From: Saccharum officinarum
Taxonomy: Eukaryota > Streptophyta > Magnoliopsida > Poales > Poaceae
Reading direction: 5' to 3'
Length of the DNA: 64,000 nt
NCBI GenBank assembly: GCA_020631735.1
Contig: CM036191.1
Location: 44,031,309-44,095,308, forward strand
The stretch's first letter is position 1. Each line of letters begins with the position of its first letter. Under the pieces are notes generated by a model. It worked only from the letters and a program-made list of their open reading frames with translations, did no database searches and had not been told where the DNA came from. Positions 1 to 11,030 of this stretch are shown here, piece after piece. The position numbers and the translations under genes were made by a program.

Positions 1-839
1 TATGTTGTGATATAGTAAACCTAAACTTGTTCTCTTGTAGTTGGAGAAAGATAAAGATACGAGAAGGAACCCATACAAGGATGACGAGCTCTTAGAGATG
101 GTCGGCGACATTTGCAACTTCATAATGGACCAGATTGTGTACCATAAAGGCACTTACCATCATCTTCTTTCTGAATTAGGTAGTAATCCTCTATACCAAC
201 ACCTTCGTGAGACTGATAGGCTAGCCCTAGGCCGTTGATGACAATGTGGACTTGTGGTATGGTTCGGATCAGACTTTGAAATGGTTTGGACTTTATTTTG
301 CATGTGGACTTGTGGATTTCTTAATGGACTATATTATAATGATGGACTTCATAATGGACTATGTTGTAATGATGGATTTTTGTGAATTATGACTTGTGAC
401 GATGTTCTAAATAATGGTCTTGTGTTTGTGAATATATATATGCGTATATGTGGCGGTCAGATTTGAATTTGAATTATATATATATGTGGTCAGATTTGAA
501 TTTGAATTATTTTTTTTTATTTTTCTGGAAAATCTACTATAGGGGCGGTTCTTGATTGAACCGCCCTTACAAATACACACAACAGGAGCGGCTGGTGACA
601 CAGCCATCCTTACATAAGTCCAACTACAGGGGCGGCTGTTATTACCAGCCACCCCTACAAAGGGCACTGTAGGGACGGCTGAAAACACCAGCCGCCCCTA
701 CAGAGGGCACTGTAGGGGGCGGTCAGGGAACCGCCCCTACAGAGGCACCCTCTATAGGAACACCCTGGGAAGGGCGGCTGGCACAGCTGCCCTTACAGAG
801 GCTCTAGAGCTGCCCCTACAGTTAATTTCTGTAGTAGTG
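1..839 (+). mobile_element. 3' end of a CACTA (En/Spm-type) DNA transposon
   Basis: The right terminus ends in CTGTAGTAGTG at 829-839, the reverse complement of the CACTACTACAG tip of CACTA elements. Inside it, about 535-830, lies a block of direct and inverted GGGCGGTT / AACCGCCC units separated by short spacers, the usual subterminal binding array of this superfamily. The element runs off the left edge, so its left tip and target duplication cannot be seen. The last coding exon (41-238) is homologous to the one at 10332-10529 in the complete element of opposite orientation further right, so both belong to one family. 239-535 is AT-rich and holds nothing recognisable apart from short ATGGACTT / TGTGGACTT repeats. 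Confidence 0.88.
41..238 (+). CDS. C-terminal exon of a CACTA-encoded protein (partial)
   Basis: This is a terminal exon of about 65 residues ending at TGA. It begins after a good plant acceptor (pyrimidine-rich tract then GTAG at 37-40); there is no ATG, so position 41 is a splice boundary rather than a start. The translation contains NPYKDDELLEMVGDICNF and a terminal HLRETDRLALG. The minus-strand exon at 10332-10529 gives the matching PYKDDQLLELVGDLCGF and HLRETHRLQLG, with the same acceptor context and stop position. Conservation of the reading frame between two element copies supports real coding. In the complete copy it lies downstream of the Transposase_24-type ORF, so it is probably the last exon of that gene. 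The biochemical role of this tail is unknown to me. Confidence 0.7.
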   Translation: MEKDKDTRRNPYKDDELLEMVGDICNFIMDQIVYHKGTYHHLLSELGSNPLYQHLRETDRLALGR

Positions 840-1398
840 GAAGGAGAGAGCATAATCTCTAGAAACTATCCTACCCAACCTATAATTTGTATAGCAGTTT
901 CTATATAAAGGGCAACTTAATGCACCACAAAAAATTGATGGATCAGCTGTGGCCTGCACGTATACAGTGCAGCGAACATCCGTCTTGCCAGCAAATTGAG
1001 AGAGAAAGGGCGGAAGCGAGCAACAGCAACTTATTGCTGATTACTAGTATATAATTAAATCCAAAAAATCAGCTTATTACTAGTATATAATTACAAGTAC
1101 ACAGGTACTACTTCGATGGCTTACTAGTAGGACGAAACGAGGAAGCGAGCTGCCGGCGCGGAGGCGTCGGTCAGGCCTTGCGGCCATGGCCGCGCATTGC
1201 ATCGGACCGAGAAAAGGCGGCGGCTCCTTTTTAACTGGTGAACATGGTCCCTTTTAACTGCAACGAACGAGAACAGCATGCGGGGGGAGCAAGCAGGGTG
1301 CGCGCGCGGGAGGAATCGAGTCGGGGCGTGCGAGAAAAGCGGTGGCGAGACTTGGGGATCCGGGATGGAGGTGAGGATAGCGCTGAGGATACGACTGG
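840..1398. other. Non-coding spacer with a partial paralogue of the A/B unit
   Basis: No gene is seen. 840-1240 is unremarkable except for a short direct repeat of TTACTAGTATATAATTA near 1040 and 1078. From about 1300 to 1398 the sequence matches 2365-2465 and 18683-18780 closely (shared GGGAGGAAT...GAGTGGGGGCG-type core and GGATCCGGGATGGAGG). A third, truncated copy of part of the A/B repeat therefore lies here. The match stops exactly where the CACTA tip at 1399 begins. Confidence 0.6.
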
Positions 1399-1826
1399 CA
1401 CTACTGGAAAACCGAGATTTACCGAGTGTTTTATATTTTGCCGAGTGTTAAAACGCGGACACTCGGCAACAACCTCATTTGCCGAATGTTAGAGTGGAAA
1501 CACACGGCAAAATCCTCACACTCGGCAAAAAACTGCTTTGCCGAGTGTTAACACTCAGCAAACAAACACACACGGCAAACGTACCACTTTGCCGAGTGTC
1601 AACACTCGGCAAATAAAAACATACGGCAAACGCTTCACTTTGCCGAGTGTTAACACTCGGCAAACGTATACACACGACAAAGGTTGGGGGTTAGCCACCG
1701 TCAGCGGTTGGCCGAGTGTGGTCCGTTAGCACTCGGCAAAATGGCTAGTTTGCCGAGTGTCAACCAAAAACACTCGGCAAAGTGTACTGTTTGCCGAGTG
1801 TTTCTCTGGGACACTCGGCAAAATAA
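1399..1826 (+). mobile_element. Truncated CACTA element with TTTGCCGAGTG subterminal repeats
   Basis: CACTACTGGAAAACCGAG at 1399 is a CACTA left tip. It is followed to about 1826 by many alternating TTTGCCGAGTGT and ACACTCGGCAAA units, the subterminal array of the grass TTTGCCGAG family. No matching right tip (CAGTAGTG) is found before the array fades into AT-rich DNA near 1830-2070, so the element is broken at its right side. The insertion point is readable because the flanking sequence up to ACGACTGG is paralogous to uninterrupted DNA at 2455-2465. The open frames here are artefacts of the repeat. Confidence 0.8.
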
Positions 1827-2729
1827 ATTTATTTTTTTTGCTTTTGGCTTCCAATTTTTTTTCTGTAGGCTTCCTACGTTACCTTGACCAACCTGTTGGA
1901 ATTTAACACAATTTTAAGACATTTAGCTATATTTCTTTAGTTTATTTCTTTTCATTGATTTTTTTTTTGAAAATGCAAGTTTGACCTGCAAGTGCATCGA
2001 ATAATGATATTTCATGAATGCAAAAATGATAATCATGTAACTGACTGTTGTTTGAGGCCTTATTTCATGAATAGTTTGCTGGATATCGATTCGATTTGCT
2101 TGCTTGTTTCGTATGAGCGTGACTTCTCCATTCGATTTGGATCAACACGGTACTGGTTTCAGCAGGAAGATGGTTGAGGAACGTGAGCAACGAGGAAACT
2201 TCGGTACTGAGCCGAACACCGAACCGATCAAACCGAAACCGAAGTCCTCGGTTTCTCCATTTCCCTTGCACCGATCGGTTTGCAGTTTGTCCAACACCGA
2301 ACTTTCCTTACGCCAAAGAAACCGAACCGAACACATCGGTTAAACCGATTGCCCAGGCTGACGCGCGCGGGAGGAATTGAGTGGGGGCGTGCGAGAAAAG
2401 CGGTGGCGAGACTTGGGGATCCGGGATGGAGGTGAGGATAGCGCTGAGGAAACGACTGGAATGGCCCAACGCGAAAAAGGACTTTGTTTCTGATATGAGA
2501 AACGACGTAGGCTTTCTCTTCTCTCTCTTCTTAACTCAGGTGCCATGTCAGCATTTTTCTTAGTTGGTAGGGTATTTAATGCTATGAAAACTACATGTAG
2601 TTTCAGGTGGGAACTGCCCTAAGTAGCATACAAGTACACTAAGACAGTGTTTGGCTTACTGATAACGTAAATGGCATGGGAAATAGAACGTGGGGGAGCA
2701 GCACTGGGACCGATGATTTACTTTCTTTG

Positions 2730-2970
2730 GGTGTGTTTAGTTAGTGAAAAGTGGGTGAAAAGTAACTGTAGCACCTTTTGTTTTTATTTGACAAATATTA
2801 TCCAACCATGAAGTAACTAGGCTCAAAATATTCGTCTCGCAAAAACCAGACAAACTTGGTAATTAATTATTTTTTTACCTATATTTAATACTCCATGTAT
2901 GCGTCCAAATATTTGATGTGATGGATGGAAGAAGAAATATTTTAGGTTTGCATGGAAAGTGAACGGGGCC
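2730..2970. mobile_element. MITE present in copy A only
   Basis: Copy B reads straight through (about 19045-19060) where copy A has 241 extra bases. Flanks are TTTG at 2726-2729 and 2971-2974, a 3-4 bp target duplication (exact length ambiguous because the empty site is T/G-rich). The element begins GGTGTGTTTAGTT and ends AACGGGGCC, so the termini are imperfect inverted repeats. Its interior (GCGTCCAAATATTTGATG, TTCGTCTCGCAAA) resembles the MITE at 24041, which starts GGGCCTTGTTTAG; the two appear to be one family. I do not assign a superfamily. Confidence 0.8.
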
Positions 2971-3560
2971 TTTGTTTGGTTTGGCATGGTAACGTAATTG
3001 TGCAGCATCGGAGCGAGCCGCAGTGGCTGGTATGTGACACAGCTCAGGAAGGCGAGGAGAATCAGCGGTGAATACGGCCATATCTGATTACGTCGTATCT
3101 GGTTGCGGCCTGGGCGTGACCAAACGCGAGTATCGCTTTCCATTTAGATAGCGTTACATATTCACGAACCAAGCACGTCGTAAGATGCTATATAGGAGTA
3201 TATGCATGCTTTGGAAGTACAGCGTAAACAGTAATTGAAGAGTAGCATACAAGTACACGGCACAATAACAAGCTCTACATTATGCATCGCATGCCACCTG
3301 AGATCGGCAACCTTATCCTGACATTATGTTGTCCACAAGTGCCTAGAGTCAAGGCATTAAATTACAGGTTTGAAACAATCTATGATGTTAATGGTGCTCT
3401 AGATTAGTACTACTAGTATTGAAGACAGTACACACAAAGTGAAATGGCTCTAAATAATTATTGGAGAAGAAAATGCACTTTTAATTAGGTAGGTGATTAG
3501 AATGAACCAATCAATGATGTTATTGATTTTGAAAAAAGAATCAGTGATGTAACTGGTGTT

Positions 3561-3892
3561 GGGGTGTTTAAATCCAGGAACTAAAGATTAAGAGTGTCAT
3601 ATCGGGTGTCACGTAGGAGTGTTCTGATAGTAATAATAATAAAAATTACACAAATCCTTAGTAATATGCAAAATGAATTTATTAAGCCTAATTAATCTAT
3701 CATTAGCACATGTATTACTATAGCACCACATTGTCAAATCATTGACTAATTAAGCTTAAAAATTCGTCTCCCAAATTAGTCTCAATCTGTGCATTTAATT
3801 TCGTAATTAGTCTATATTTAATACTCTATGCATGTGTACAAACATCCAATGTAATAGGGACTAAAATTTAGGAGGGGAAAACCAACCAGGCC
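3561..3892. mobile_element. Probable MITE inside copy A (also in copy B)
   Basis: The segment is bounded by GGGTGTTTAAATCCAGGAACTAAA on the left and the roughly complementary GGGACTAAAATTTAGG...CCAGGCC on the right, with an AT-rich interior. The terminal repeat is imperfect and no clear target duplication is seen. The same segment is in copy B at about 19640-19979, so the insertion predates the duplication. B carries an extra 13-bp tandem unit within it near 19690. Confidence 0.5.
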
Positions 3893-4278
3893 TAATTGTT
3901 GGGGAAAGCAAGGTGGTGTCAGTATTAAATTTATTATTTGCAGGAATTCGAATCTCTATGTGTATCTTGCACAGTAAAGAGTTAAATTAGGGCTTATAGA
4001 GCTGCCATGCATTCCAGTCCCTTGTTCAGTTTCAAATTGCAAATCGTTTTGTCTTTTCTATGCACACGTAGATATGTGTTATGCCTAGATATATTAAAAA
4101 ATAATATAGATATAAAAATCAGAATGACTTACTATTTGAATAGAGGGAATAGTGTAGTAACACTGGTTTACTCGTCTGTGGCGAGAGCTTGCAGTGTCAC
4201 AGGCGGCAGGTATATACACACGAGTAATTAAAAAGCAGCATACAGGTACACTAAGATGCTATGATAAGAAATAAATTA

Positions 4279-4608
4279 GTCCCTGTTTGATTCATGGGAC
4301 TAAAATTTAGCCCATCCCTTTTAGTTACCTTTAACCCTCATGGATGGATCAAGGCTAAAAGTAATGCCTAACTTTAGCCAACTCCTTTTTCATTAGCCCC
4401 TCAAATGTGGGCTAAGAGGACTAAAAGTGGTCCCTTCATGGCAAAAAAACGTATATTACCCTCACCAACTCTCTCTTAGTCCTATGCATGAATATTAATT
4501 AAGGGCCAATGAGTCATGATAGGGTATATGGCTAATCTTTAGTCCTTGATCCAAACAGTCCTATAGACTAAACTTTAGCCGCTTTAACCTCGTGGATCCA
4601 ATAAGGCC
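4279..4608. mobile_element. Tourist-type MITE (TTA target duplication), copy A
   Basis: This is a 330-bp element with TTA at 4276-4278 and 4609-4611. The left end is GTCCCTGTTTGATTCATGG and the right end GTGGATCCAATAAGGCC. A nearby inner inverted pair, GACTAAAATTTAG and CTAAACTTTAG, supports a foldback structure. TTA duplications are the mark of Tourist/PIF-Harbinger MITEs. The same insertion is in copy B at 20370-20694. Confidence 0.7.
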
Positions 4609-5659
4609 TTAGTATCCGTGCATGTACAGGGTTGAGAGTAATTAATAAAGAGTAGCATACAAGTACACGACAGAGTATATATACTAATAAGAAGCTATAG
4701 GAAAGAAATTAGTATCAACTGCAACTGCAAATATCAAGCTCTAAATTATGCATGGCATGATGCCACCTTGAGATTGGCACCCTTACCGTGGCGCTATTGT
4801 TGGCCACAAGAAAATTAGCCTTCAATGCCGATAGTCAAGGCTATAAAAAAATTCTGTGATGTTACCGAGCTTTGAATTTTTGGGGAAGACAATACACAAA
4901 ATGTCGAAATTTATCTTCAAGATATACTACATGGGGGATGATTTTTGTATGAAAAGAGCGACATGTTGGACCGAAATTATTCGTTGTCTTTTATAGTGTT
5001 GTATATACAAAGAAAAAAAACACCGCTATCAAATCGTGTCCACACACAATTAAATTTTCTGCATTTTGTCATCCTGTCATACAATGAAGTACTATAAAAG
5101 ATTGTCCTTATGAAATTTATATTGCATTATCTTGACATCTTCAAATGCTTATTTTTGTCTAGTGGACTTAAAATAATTGAATGTAAATGGATTAAGTAAA
5201 TTAGGAATTATACCATCTACGTCCTCTGCCCTAAAAAGAAAGCCATTAATTATAACCTTGTCCCAATTCAAACCATATTTAAGTTTGACGAAGTTCATAT
5301 AGAAGAATATAAACATTTATTGCATCAAAAAGCCATCCTATAAAAATAGATATTTTATAGAACTAATGACACTTATTTGATATCATATCACAAACGCATG
5401 TACTTTTTTACGCGCACGTCCGTCCCCTATCTGCCTCGCCCCGCCCTACATGCATACCTCGCTCCTGACTGCCTCGCCCCGCCCCGCCCCGCCCCGCCCC
5501 GCACGCGCACCATGGCTGCGCCCACCGCTCCGTATCCCTAACCCCGTCCTCTCTGTGTGCGGGCGGGACCCTGGAGCTCAGATGAGGACAAGCATGCCCT
5601 GTCTGCAGGAAACACAGGCACGCCGTGCGTCCCATTTGCCAACGCTTGGCCTGTGCCCC

Positions 5660-6060
5660 CATTACTGTCTAAATATATCTCTGAAATACGAAACACTTGC
5701 AACATGAAAAAACTTGAATGCAACATAAGTATGCAGTAGATAGAACATTTGGAATGTACACTTACAGCATATGTGTAAAAACATATACAACATCCAGATA
5801 AAACACTTGCAACATAAAACACTTGCTGCAACATAAAAATGAAATAGGTGAAACATTTGGAACATACTCTTGCAACATATGTGTAAAACATATGCAACAT
5901 TCAGATCAAAACGCTTGCAACATACATCTAAAATAGATGAAACACTTTGAACAAACACTTTTAACATGCCTCTGAAACACTTGTAGTATATGCAATATCC
6001 TGATCTACTTTTGTAACATCCATACGAAACACTTACAACATAAACACTTGAAACATATGT
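5660..6060. repeat. Degenerate ~30-bp tandem repeat (AACACTTGCAACAT core), copy A
   Basis: About a dozen imperfect units built on GAAACACTTGCAACAT / AACATATGTGTAAAACAT, repeated in copy B at about 25655-26040. The array explains the long Cys/Phe-rich frames seen here, which are low-complexity artefacts. It is flanked by GC-rich sequence on both sides (5400-5640 and 6080-6400). No function is apparent. Confidence 0.7.
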
Positions 6061-7319
6061 TTGCATCATACGCTTTCTGTGCAACATCTCCTCGTTGGAG
6101 TTCACCGGTGTAGAGCTCGCCGGTGGCGTAGAGCTCGTTGCTCCGGCGAAGAAGGCCGGCAGGTCCTGTGGAGAAGGTTGCGGCGGGTCTGCGCACTGGA
6201 GAAGCCCGCCGCGGGTGGGAGGCGTGGTGGAGAGGGAGGAAGACAGGTTGCTGTGCTCTTGTGCGGAGGAGATGCCAGCCGGCGAAGTGGAGGTGCGATG
6301 GAGAGGGAGGCGCGGTGGAGAGGGAAGTGCGGTGGAGAGTGCCGTAGCCGAGGTGGCGCAATGGAGCGTGGTCGTGGAGAGCTATCCTGACACTGCGGTG
6401 AGGTGAGTTTTTTTTAGCAGTACATGGTGAGTGGATGAGCAGATAAGATGCGGTACGTTGTTGGGCTACGTCGTAGCCCACCATCGGCACCGTCCGAGTC
6501 TACGGACACCCTATACCCAGCATTACCATATGAGGTGCGTCTCCCCTGATTGGCATCCTGCGTCTCCCCTAATCGACACTAAACCAAGCATTTGGCGTTA
6601 AGAGCAATACAAACCTTTGTGTCTCGTGCTACCCCTCAAATCTACTTCACGTGATAGATTGAACTAATTGGCGATGTTATAAACACACCAATCGTTGGTG
6701 TTCTAGGTAGGATTCTTTTCCACACAAATTCATCAGAAAAAGGATTAGATGGTTTTCTTCACTAGTGTCGTCATTTCCTGTGGCGTCGCATGGAGTCACT
6801 TGGTGCCCCACGACATCTTGTAGTGTCGTTTGACATCCCATGTCGCGACTCGGTGTTACATAGCATCCGTCGTTTACTAGCGATGTGACTTGGCATCTCA
6901 TGACATCTATCCCTCGTTGTCCCACTGTGTAACTCAATGTCCTGTGGCATGACTTGTCATCCCTCGAGATGTCTAGGCATCATCCCATGGCATGACTAGC
7001 TGACCCACATCGTCCCTCACCAACACCCGCGGCATGACTAGGCGTCCCTCATTATATATATCCCACAACATGACTCGGCATCATGAGAAATCCTTACTGA
7101 CCAGCAACATGACTAGCTAACCCGCGTTGCATCTCATGGCCTGAATCTTGACACAGTATAACACGGCATCCCTCACTGAACCATGGCATGACTCTCTTAC
7201 TCGGTAAAGTCACTCCTTGCTAAGTCACTCTCTTACTCTCTTACTCGATTAAGTCATAGTATACCATATTATATATTCACTGTAGATCTACTCATGTGGA
7301 GTCTAACAAAATTGAATTT

Positions 7320-8059
7320 TCTATTTTATGATTTTTCTGTGATTTATTATGATTTTTCAAAGATTCAACCAAAATAAATAAAAAAGGAAAAGATAAAACC
7401 ACTCGCACTGTAGCAACTACTGCCACTGTAGCAAAACCGCCGTCCAAAACCACTCAGGGACGTAATATAAACGGTTTTAAAAGTTGAGGATGTGTTTTGC
7501 CCGATTTTGAAGTTTAGAACCTAAAGTAGACTTTCGTGAAAGTTGAGGGACCTGCAGTAGACTTCCAAATCCCACGTCCAGTTGATGGTCACAGGACACG
7601 AGTTGACTTGCCGGCGGGCCAATCGCTTTAGTGTCCGATTGTACCAATAACAGTAGCCCATCAGCATTATCAACCAACCACTAGCCAGGCGGGCTTTAAG
7701 CCCATGAACAGAAGGTCCACTACAGGCTCCAGGTCCATCACAGAGACATACACCGAATCTCTTAACCAGGTTCATAGTGAACTGCAACTGGGTTGTGCCA
7801 TATAGGTGAAAATAAAGAGTGATTTCGTAGCTGTTTGAAGGGAGTAGATCTAATAGCTGTTTCAAACAAAAAGCTCATAACTTCTCTACAACACAAAGCT
7901 CACGGTGGCTTTTTTATAGCCCACAGCAACTTTTTAATGGCTCTTAGCTAAACCAAACATTCCCGAGTTAGCACCACAGTACACACTATTAGTGGCCACT
8001 ACAATGGAATAAACTATCATTCCAGCCTCCACTACGGTAGCTAATTAAACGTCAACAAT
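7320..8059. other. Spacer, nothing recognised
   Basis: AT-rich and then mixed sequence immediately after the end of the A repeat. It has a short GCCACTGTAGCAA repeat near 7410-7435. Minus-strand frames at 7477-7865 have no recognisable domain and unremarkable composition, so I do not call them. Confidence 0.5.
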
Positions 8060-8061
8060 TA

Positions 8062-8321
8062 CTCTCTCCGTATCGGATTTAGAAGTCGTTTAGGACAGCG
8101 AAACGGTCTCCAAAACACAACTTTGACCTCTTGTTTTTATAAAAAATATTTATAGAAAAGTGATATATGTATACTTTTATGAAAGTATTTTTCAAGACAA
8201 ATCTATTCATATAATTTTTACATTTGCAAACTCAACAACTTAAAAGTTATTGATAATTTATATTCCCAATGTTTGACCCAAACCTTGTCCAAAATGACTT
8301 CTAAATCCGATACGGAGGGAG
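8062..8321. mobile_element. Stowaway MITE
   Basis: This is a 260-bp element flanked by TA at 8060-8061 and 8322-8323. The left end CTCTCTCCGTATCGGATTTA mirrors the right end TAAATCCGATACGGAGGGAG, one mismatch over about 25 bp, and the interior is AT-rich. These are the size, TA duplication and CTCCCTCCGT tip of Stowaway elements, non-autonomous relatives of mariner-like transposons such as the one at 20770. Confidence 0.92.
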
Positions 8322-8323
8322 TA

Positions 8324-9713
8324 CTTAATAAGCAGGCATAAACTACAAAACTTGTCGAACCCTTGCAAAAGAATAACCTTAATCGATAAATATTGTGGTC
8401 CATCATACTCTGCCTCTCTTGATCTGTTTCACCTTCCACTTCTCACATCATAAGAGTCATGGCTGAATTTACTAAAAGTAGCAGCGTATGATGAATTACA
8501 GATAAAAATCTCCTATCTCCTATATCTAAACAAGAGATCCCTACTAACCTATTTTCCTGGTTTCTTAGGCAGCCACGTCAGCATTATCTCACATCAACAC
8601 AATAATATCATCCCTGGAGGAACTCATGTTCCTCTCCCACTTCTGTTTTCCTGCTTCCATCTGATCTCCTTCCCACTATCCCTTCCACTTCCTTGACCCC
8701 AATCCGAGCATCTCCAACAATACTACCTAAAACATACCCCGTACTTTTCTATTTAGGTAGCTATCAATTTCTATACTACCTATATTTCGTTATTTGCTCC
8801 AACAGTGCTACCCAAATCTGACTACCCAAATTCATTTTAGGAGAGAATGACAAGTGGGGCCTACACGTCATCCTCTATCTTCTCTTCACCACAGAATCAA
8901 CTATGGAAAGGGACGCCGGGGAGGTACTGCCGCGCTGGGCTGTGGCTGGAGGAGCAGATCCGCCTGCGCGTGGAAAGTCTAGGTGCTTGTGCCGCCCACG
9001 CCAGGAAGTCGCGCCGCCCACGCGCCCGTGGAGGTGCTCGTGGCGCCCGCGTGGAGGAGTCGAGGTGCAGCGCCTCAGCGGGGAGTCGCGGCCGCCGCGC
9101 CATCGGGGAGGCCGGCCCATGCTAGGGAGCGCCGCCGGGTACTGCCTAGGCGACGGAGTTTGACGGGAGCAGCTGGGGAACTGCTAGAGTCGAACGGGGA
9201 TGGCTGAAAGGGGGCTGTAGCACCTTGGAGTTTCCGGGGGAGGGCCGCGGCCAGGTCCGGGTCGGATGCAGGCAAGGTAGGGCGGCGGCGCTGCGGAAGG
9301 AAGGGAAGTCGTGGTCGCTCGAGTCGAGCATGCACGGTGTAGTATGCGGAAGGAAGGGAAGCAGGGTGCGCGCGCGTCAGGCTGGGCAGATTTCAACCGA
9401 CACCGAACAACCGAGCCGAGCCGAAGCCGAACCACCGAAATTCTCGGTTTCATCGGTGTTCGGTTCGGTTACTACTTTCGTGCACTTCGGTGCATCGGCT
9501 CGGTGTCGGTTTTCAATGCTGGTACACCGAATAACCGACGACACAACCGAACTTTGCACCGCTTAGGACTCGAACCATTTCGTGCATCCACCTCGGCCCA
9601 TCTCGCTGCCTTGGCCCAGTAGCACATCGGCAAACAGCCACGCATCAGTAACTCAGTAAGCCCGTGATCCTCTTTCGTTTCTCTCACCTCTCGGTCTTCT
9701 TCTCGCATCTGGC
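8324..9713. other. GC-rich spacer, possible decayed element
   Basis: 8700-8850 has the phrases CATCTCCAACAATACTACC and CTCCAACAGTGCTACCC. 8870-9370 is strongly GC-rich with many overlapping open frames on both strands; none shows a domain, so they are attributed to composition. 9375-9560 is rich in CCGAAC / CGGTTCGGTT, like 2200-2345 in copy A, and 9358-9390 matches 2350-2375 in the reverse orientation (shared CCAGGCTGACGCGCGCG). This links the stretch to the A/B repeat. Confidence 0.45.
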
Positions 9714-9734
9714 GGCCACTACTACAGCCAGGGT

Positions 9735-10025
9735 TTTTAAGGGCGGGTCTCAGGGGTTTTTAAGGGCGGGTAGCCCAACCCCTCTTACCAGGGGGCTTTT
9801 AAAAATCAGCCCACTGTAAGGGCGGTTGGGCAAACCGCCCTTACAAATGACATTTGTAAGGGCGGTTGGATCACGAACCCCTCTTATAAATGGCATTTGT
9901 AAGAGGGGTTCGTGATCCAACCGCCCTTACAAATGCCATTTGTAAGAGGGGTTCGTGATCCAACCGCCCTTACAAATGGCATTTGTAAGGGGGGTTGATG
10001 ATTCAACCGCCCCTACAGTGGGTTT
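9735..10025. repeat. Subterminal repeat array, 3' side of the CACTA element
   Basis: Multiple units of GGGCGGTTGGATCA / CAACCGCCCTTACAAATG alternate in direct and inverted orientation with a TTTGTAAG spacer. They could form extended hairpins and are the expected binding sites of the element's TNPA-like protein. The same motif set recurs at 535-830, 16084-16165 and 17925-18160. Confidence 0.8.
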
Positions 10026-10331
10026 TTCAGGAAAAAAAAATATAATTTAAATTCAAATCTGACCACATGATATAATATATAATTCAAATTCAATTTCAAA
10101 TCTAACCACAAGAGCCATTATATAGTCATAATTCACAAGTACCATCACAAGTAGCCATAATCCGTACGAACCACAATTACATGCCATAATTCAAAGTCCT
10201 TTAGTCCATACAAACCACAATTACATGCCATAATTCAAAATCTTTTAGTCCATACAAACCACAAGTACCATCACAAGTCCATTATAAAGCCATAATTCAA
10301 AAGTTCAAAGAGTTCGAGAAGCCCAAACCAT

Positions 10332-10529
10332 TCAGTGGCCTAGTTGAAGTCTGTGAGTCTCACGAAGGTGTTGGAAGACAATATTACTACCTAAGTCAGA
10401 ATCTGGGTCATGGTAGTCGCCTCTGTAATCGACAATCTGGTCAATGATGAAGCCGCAAAGGTCGCCGACGAGCTCTAAGAGTTGGTCATCCTTGTATGGA
10501 CTCCTTATCTTGTTTTTTTCTTCTTTCCA
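10332..10529 (-). CDS. C-terminal exon of the CACTA-encoded protein
   Basis: This minus-strand exon begins after an acceptor (GTTCTGTTGTAG, AG at 10530-10531) and ends at a TGA at 10332-10334. The product ends HLRETHRLQLG and contains PYKDDQLLELVGDLCGF, colinear with the exon at 41-238. Two copies keep the same frame, acceptor and stop, which argues that this is translated sequence. It lies about 500 bp downstream of the Transposase_24-type ORF and is presumably spliced to it, though intervening exons are not resolved. No catalytic motif is visible. Confidence 0.65.
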   Translation of the reverse strand, partial: WKEEKNKIRSPYKDDQLLELVGDLCGFIIDQIVDYRGDYHDPDSDLGSNIVFQHLRETHRLQLGH

Positions 10530-11030
10530 CTACAACAGAACAAGTTTAGGTCTAGTATTTCATAACAAGAAGCTAAGATTCCATACTAGGGTCAAAGAGG
10601 TTCAAATTTACCAGCTCGGGGTGTCTCCTATAGGCAAGACTGTTACTCATCACAGAACACACGTAATATCCACAATGTAGACTATTAGGCCTCTGCTTGG
10701 GACCCTGTATATTTCGTATATTAAAATGTTAAGTAATGTTATTGACAAACCACGTAATGGAGTGTACCAATATAAGTTACACTTACCGCCAATAGAGTTT
10801 TGATTCGCAATTTGTCCTTAAATTGTGGATCATGCACTCCTTTATGTTCGTTGACATAGTGCCTGAATGCCCTGTTCGAAGGATTTTAGCAAATGCAACT
10901 TGTTACTATCCAAAAGGCGAAGTTTACAAGTATATATGCAAACATATAAGTTAATGAGGATTGTCGATATTTATACGTCTTGAGAATCGCTGTGAAGTCC
11001 ATGTATGTCTGAGGCTCAAAATCTGCTGAA

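Larger units (their letters stand above)
2071..7319. repeat. Segmental repeat, copy A
   Basis: This segment aligns from ATAGTTTGCTGGATATCG (2071) to AAAATTGAATTT (7319) with 18389-28733 (copy B), and by eye is close to identical over long stretches. It contains no convincing gene. Contents: a CCGAAC/CGGTTC-rich stretch (2200-2345), MITEs at 2730, 3561 and 4279, a variable run of CCCCG units (about 5472-5503, longer than in B), a degenerate AACACTTGCAACAT repeat (about 5670-6060), a GC-rich stretch (6080-6400) and a degenerate GGCATGACT repeat (about 6740-7210). Without the 241-bp MITE and its duplication, copy A is about 5.0 kb, matching B without its two large insertions. Confidence 0.92.

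Noticed and set aside
535..830. CRISPR-like regular repeats
   Set aside because: Repeat units are short, alternate in orientation and have no unique equal-length spacers. They are CACTA subterminal repeats in a eukaryotic genome.
1475..1887. Frames with repeated LPSVNTRQ / SAKC phrases (also 27577-27959)
   Set aside because: Translation of TTTGCCGAGTG subterminal repeats of CACTA elements, not genes.
5408..6105. Long Cys/Phe/Tyr-rich minus-strand frames (and counterparts near 25371-26082)
   Set aside because: They translate the degenerate AACACTTGCAACAT repeat. Composition is repetitive, the frames differ between copies A and B, and no domain or splice signal supports them.
8847..9622. Many overlapping GC-rich frames on both strands
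   Set aside because: Open in nearly all frames because of high GC content. No family motif is seen and part of the stretch matches repeat copy A.
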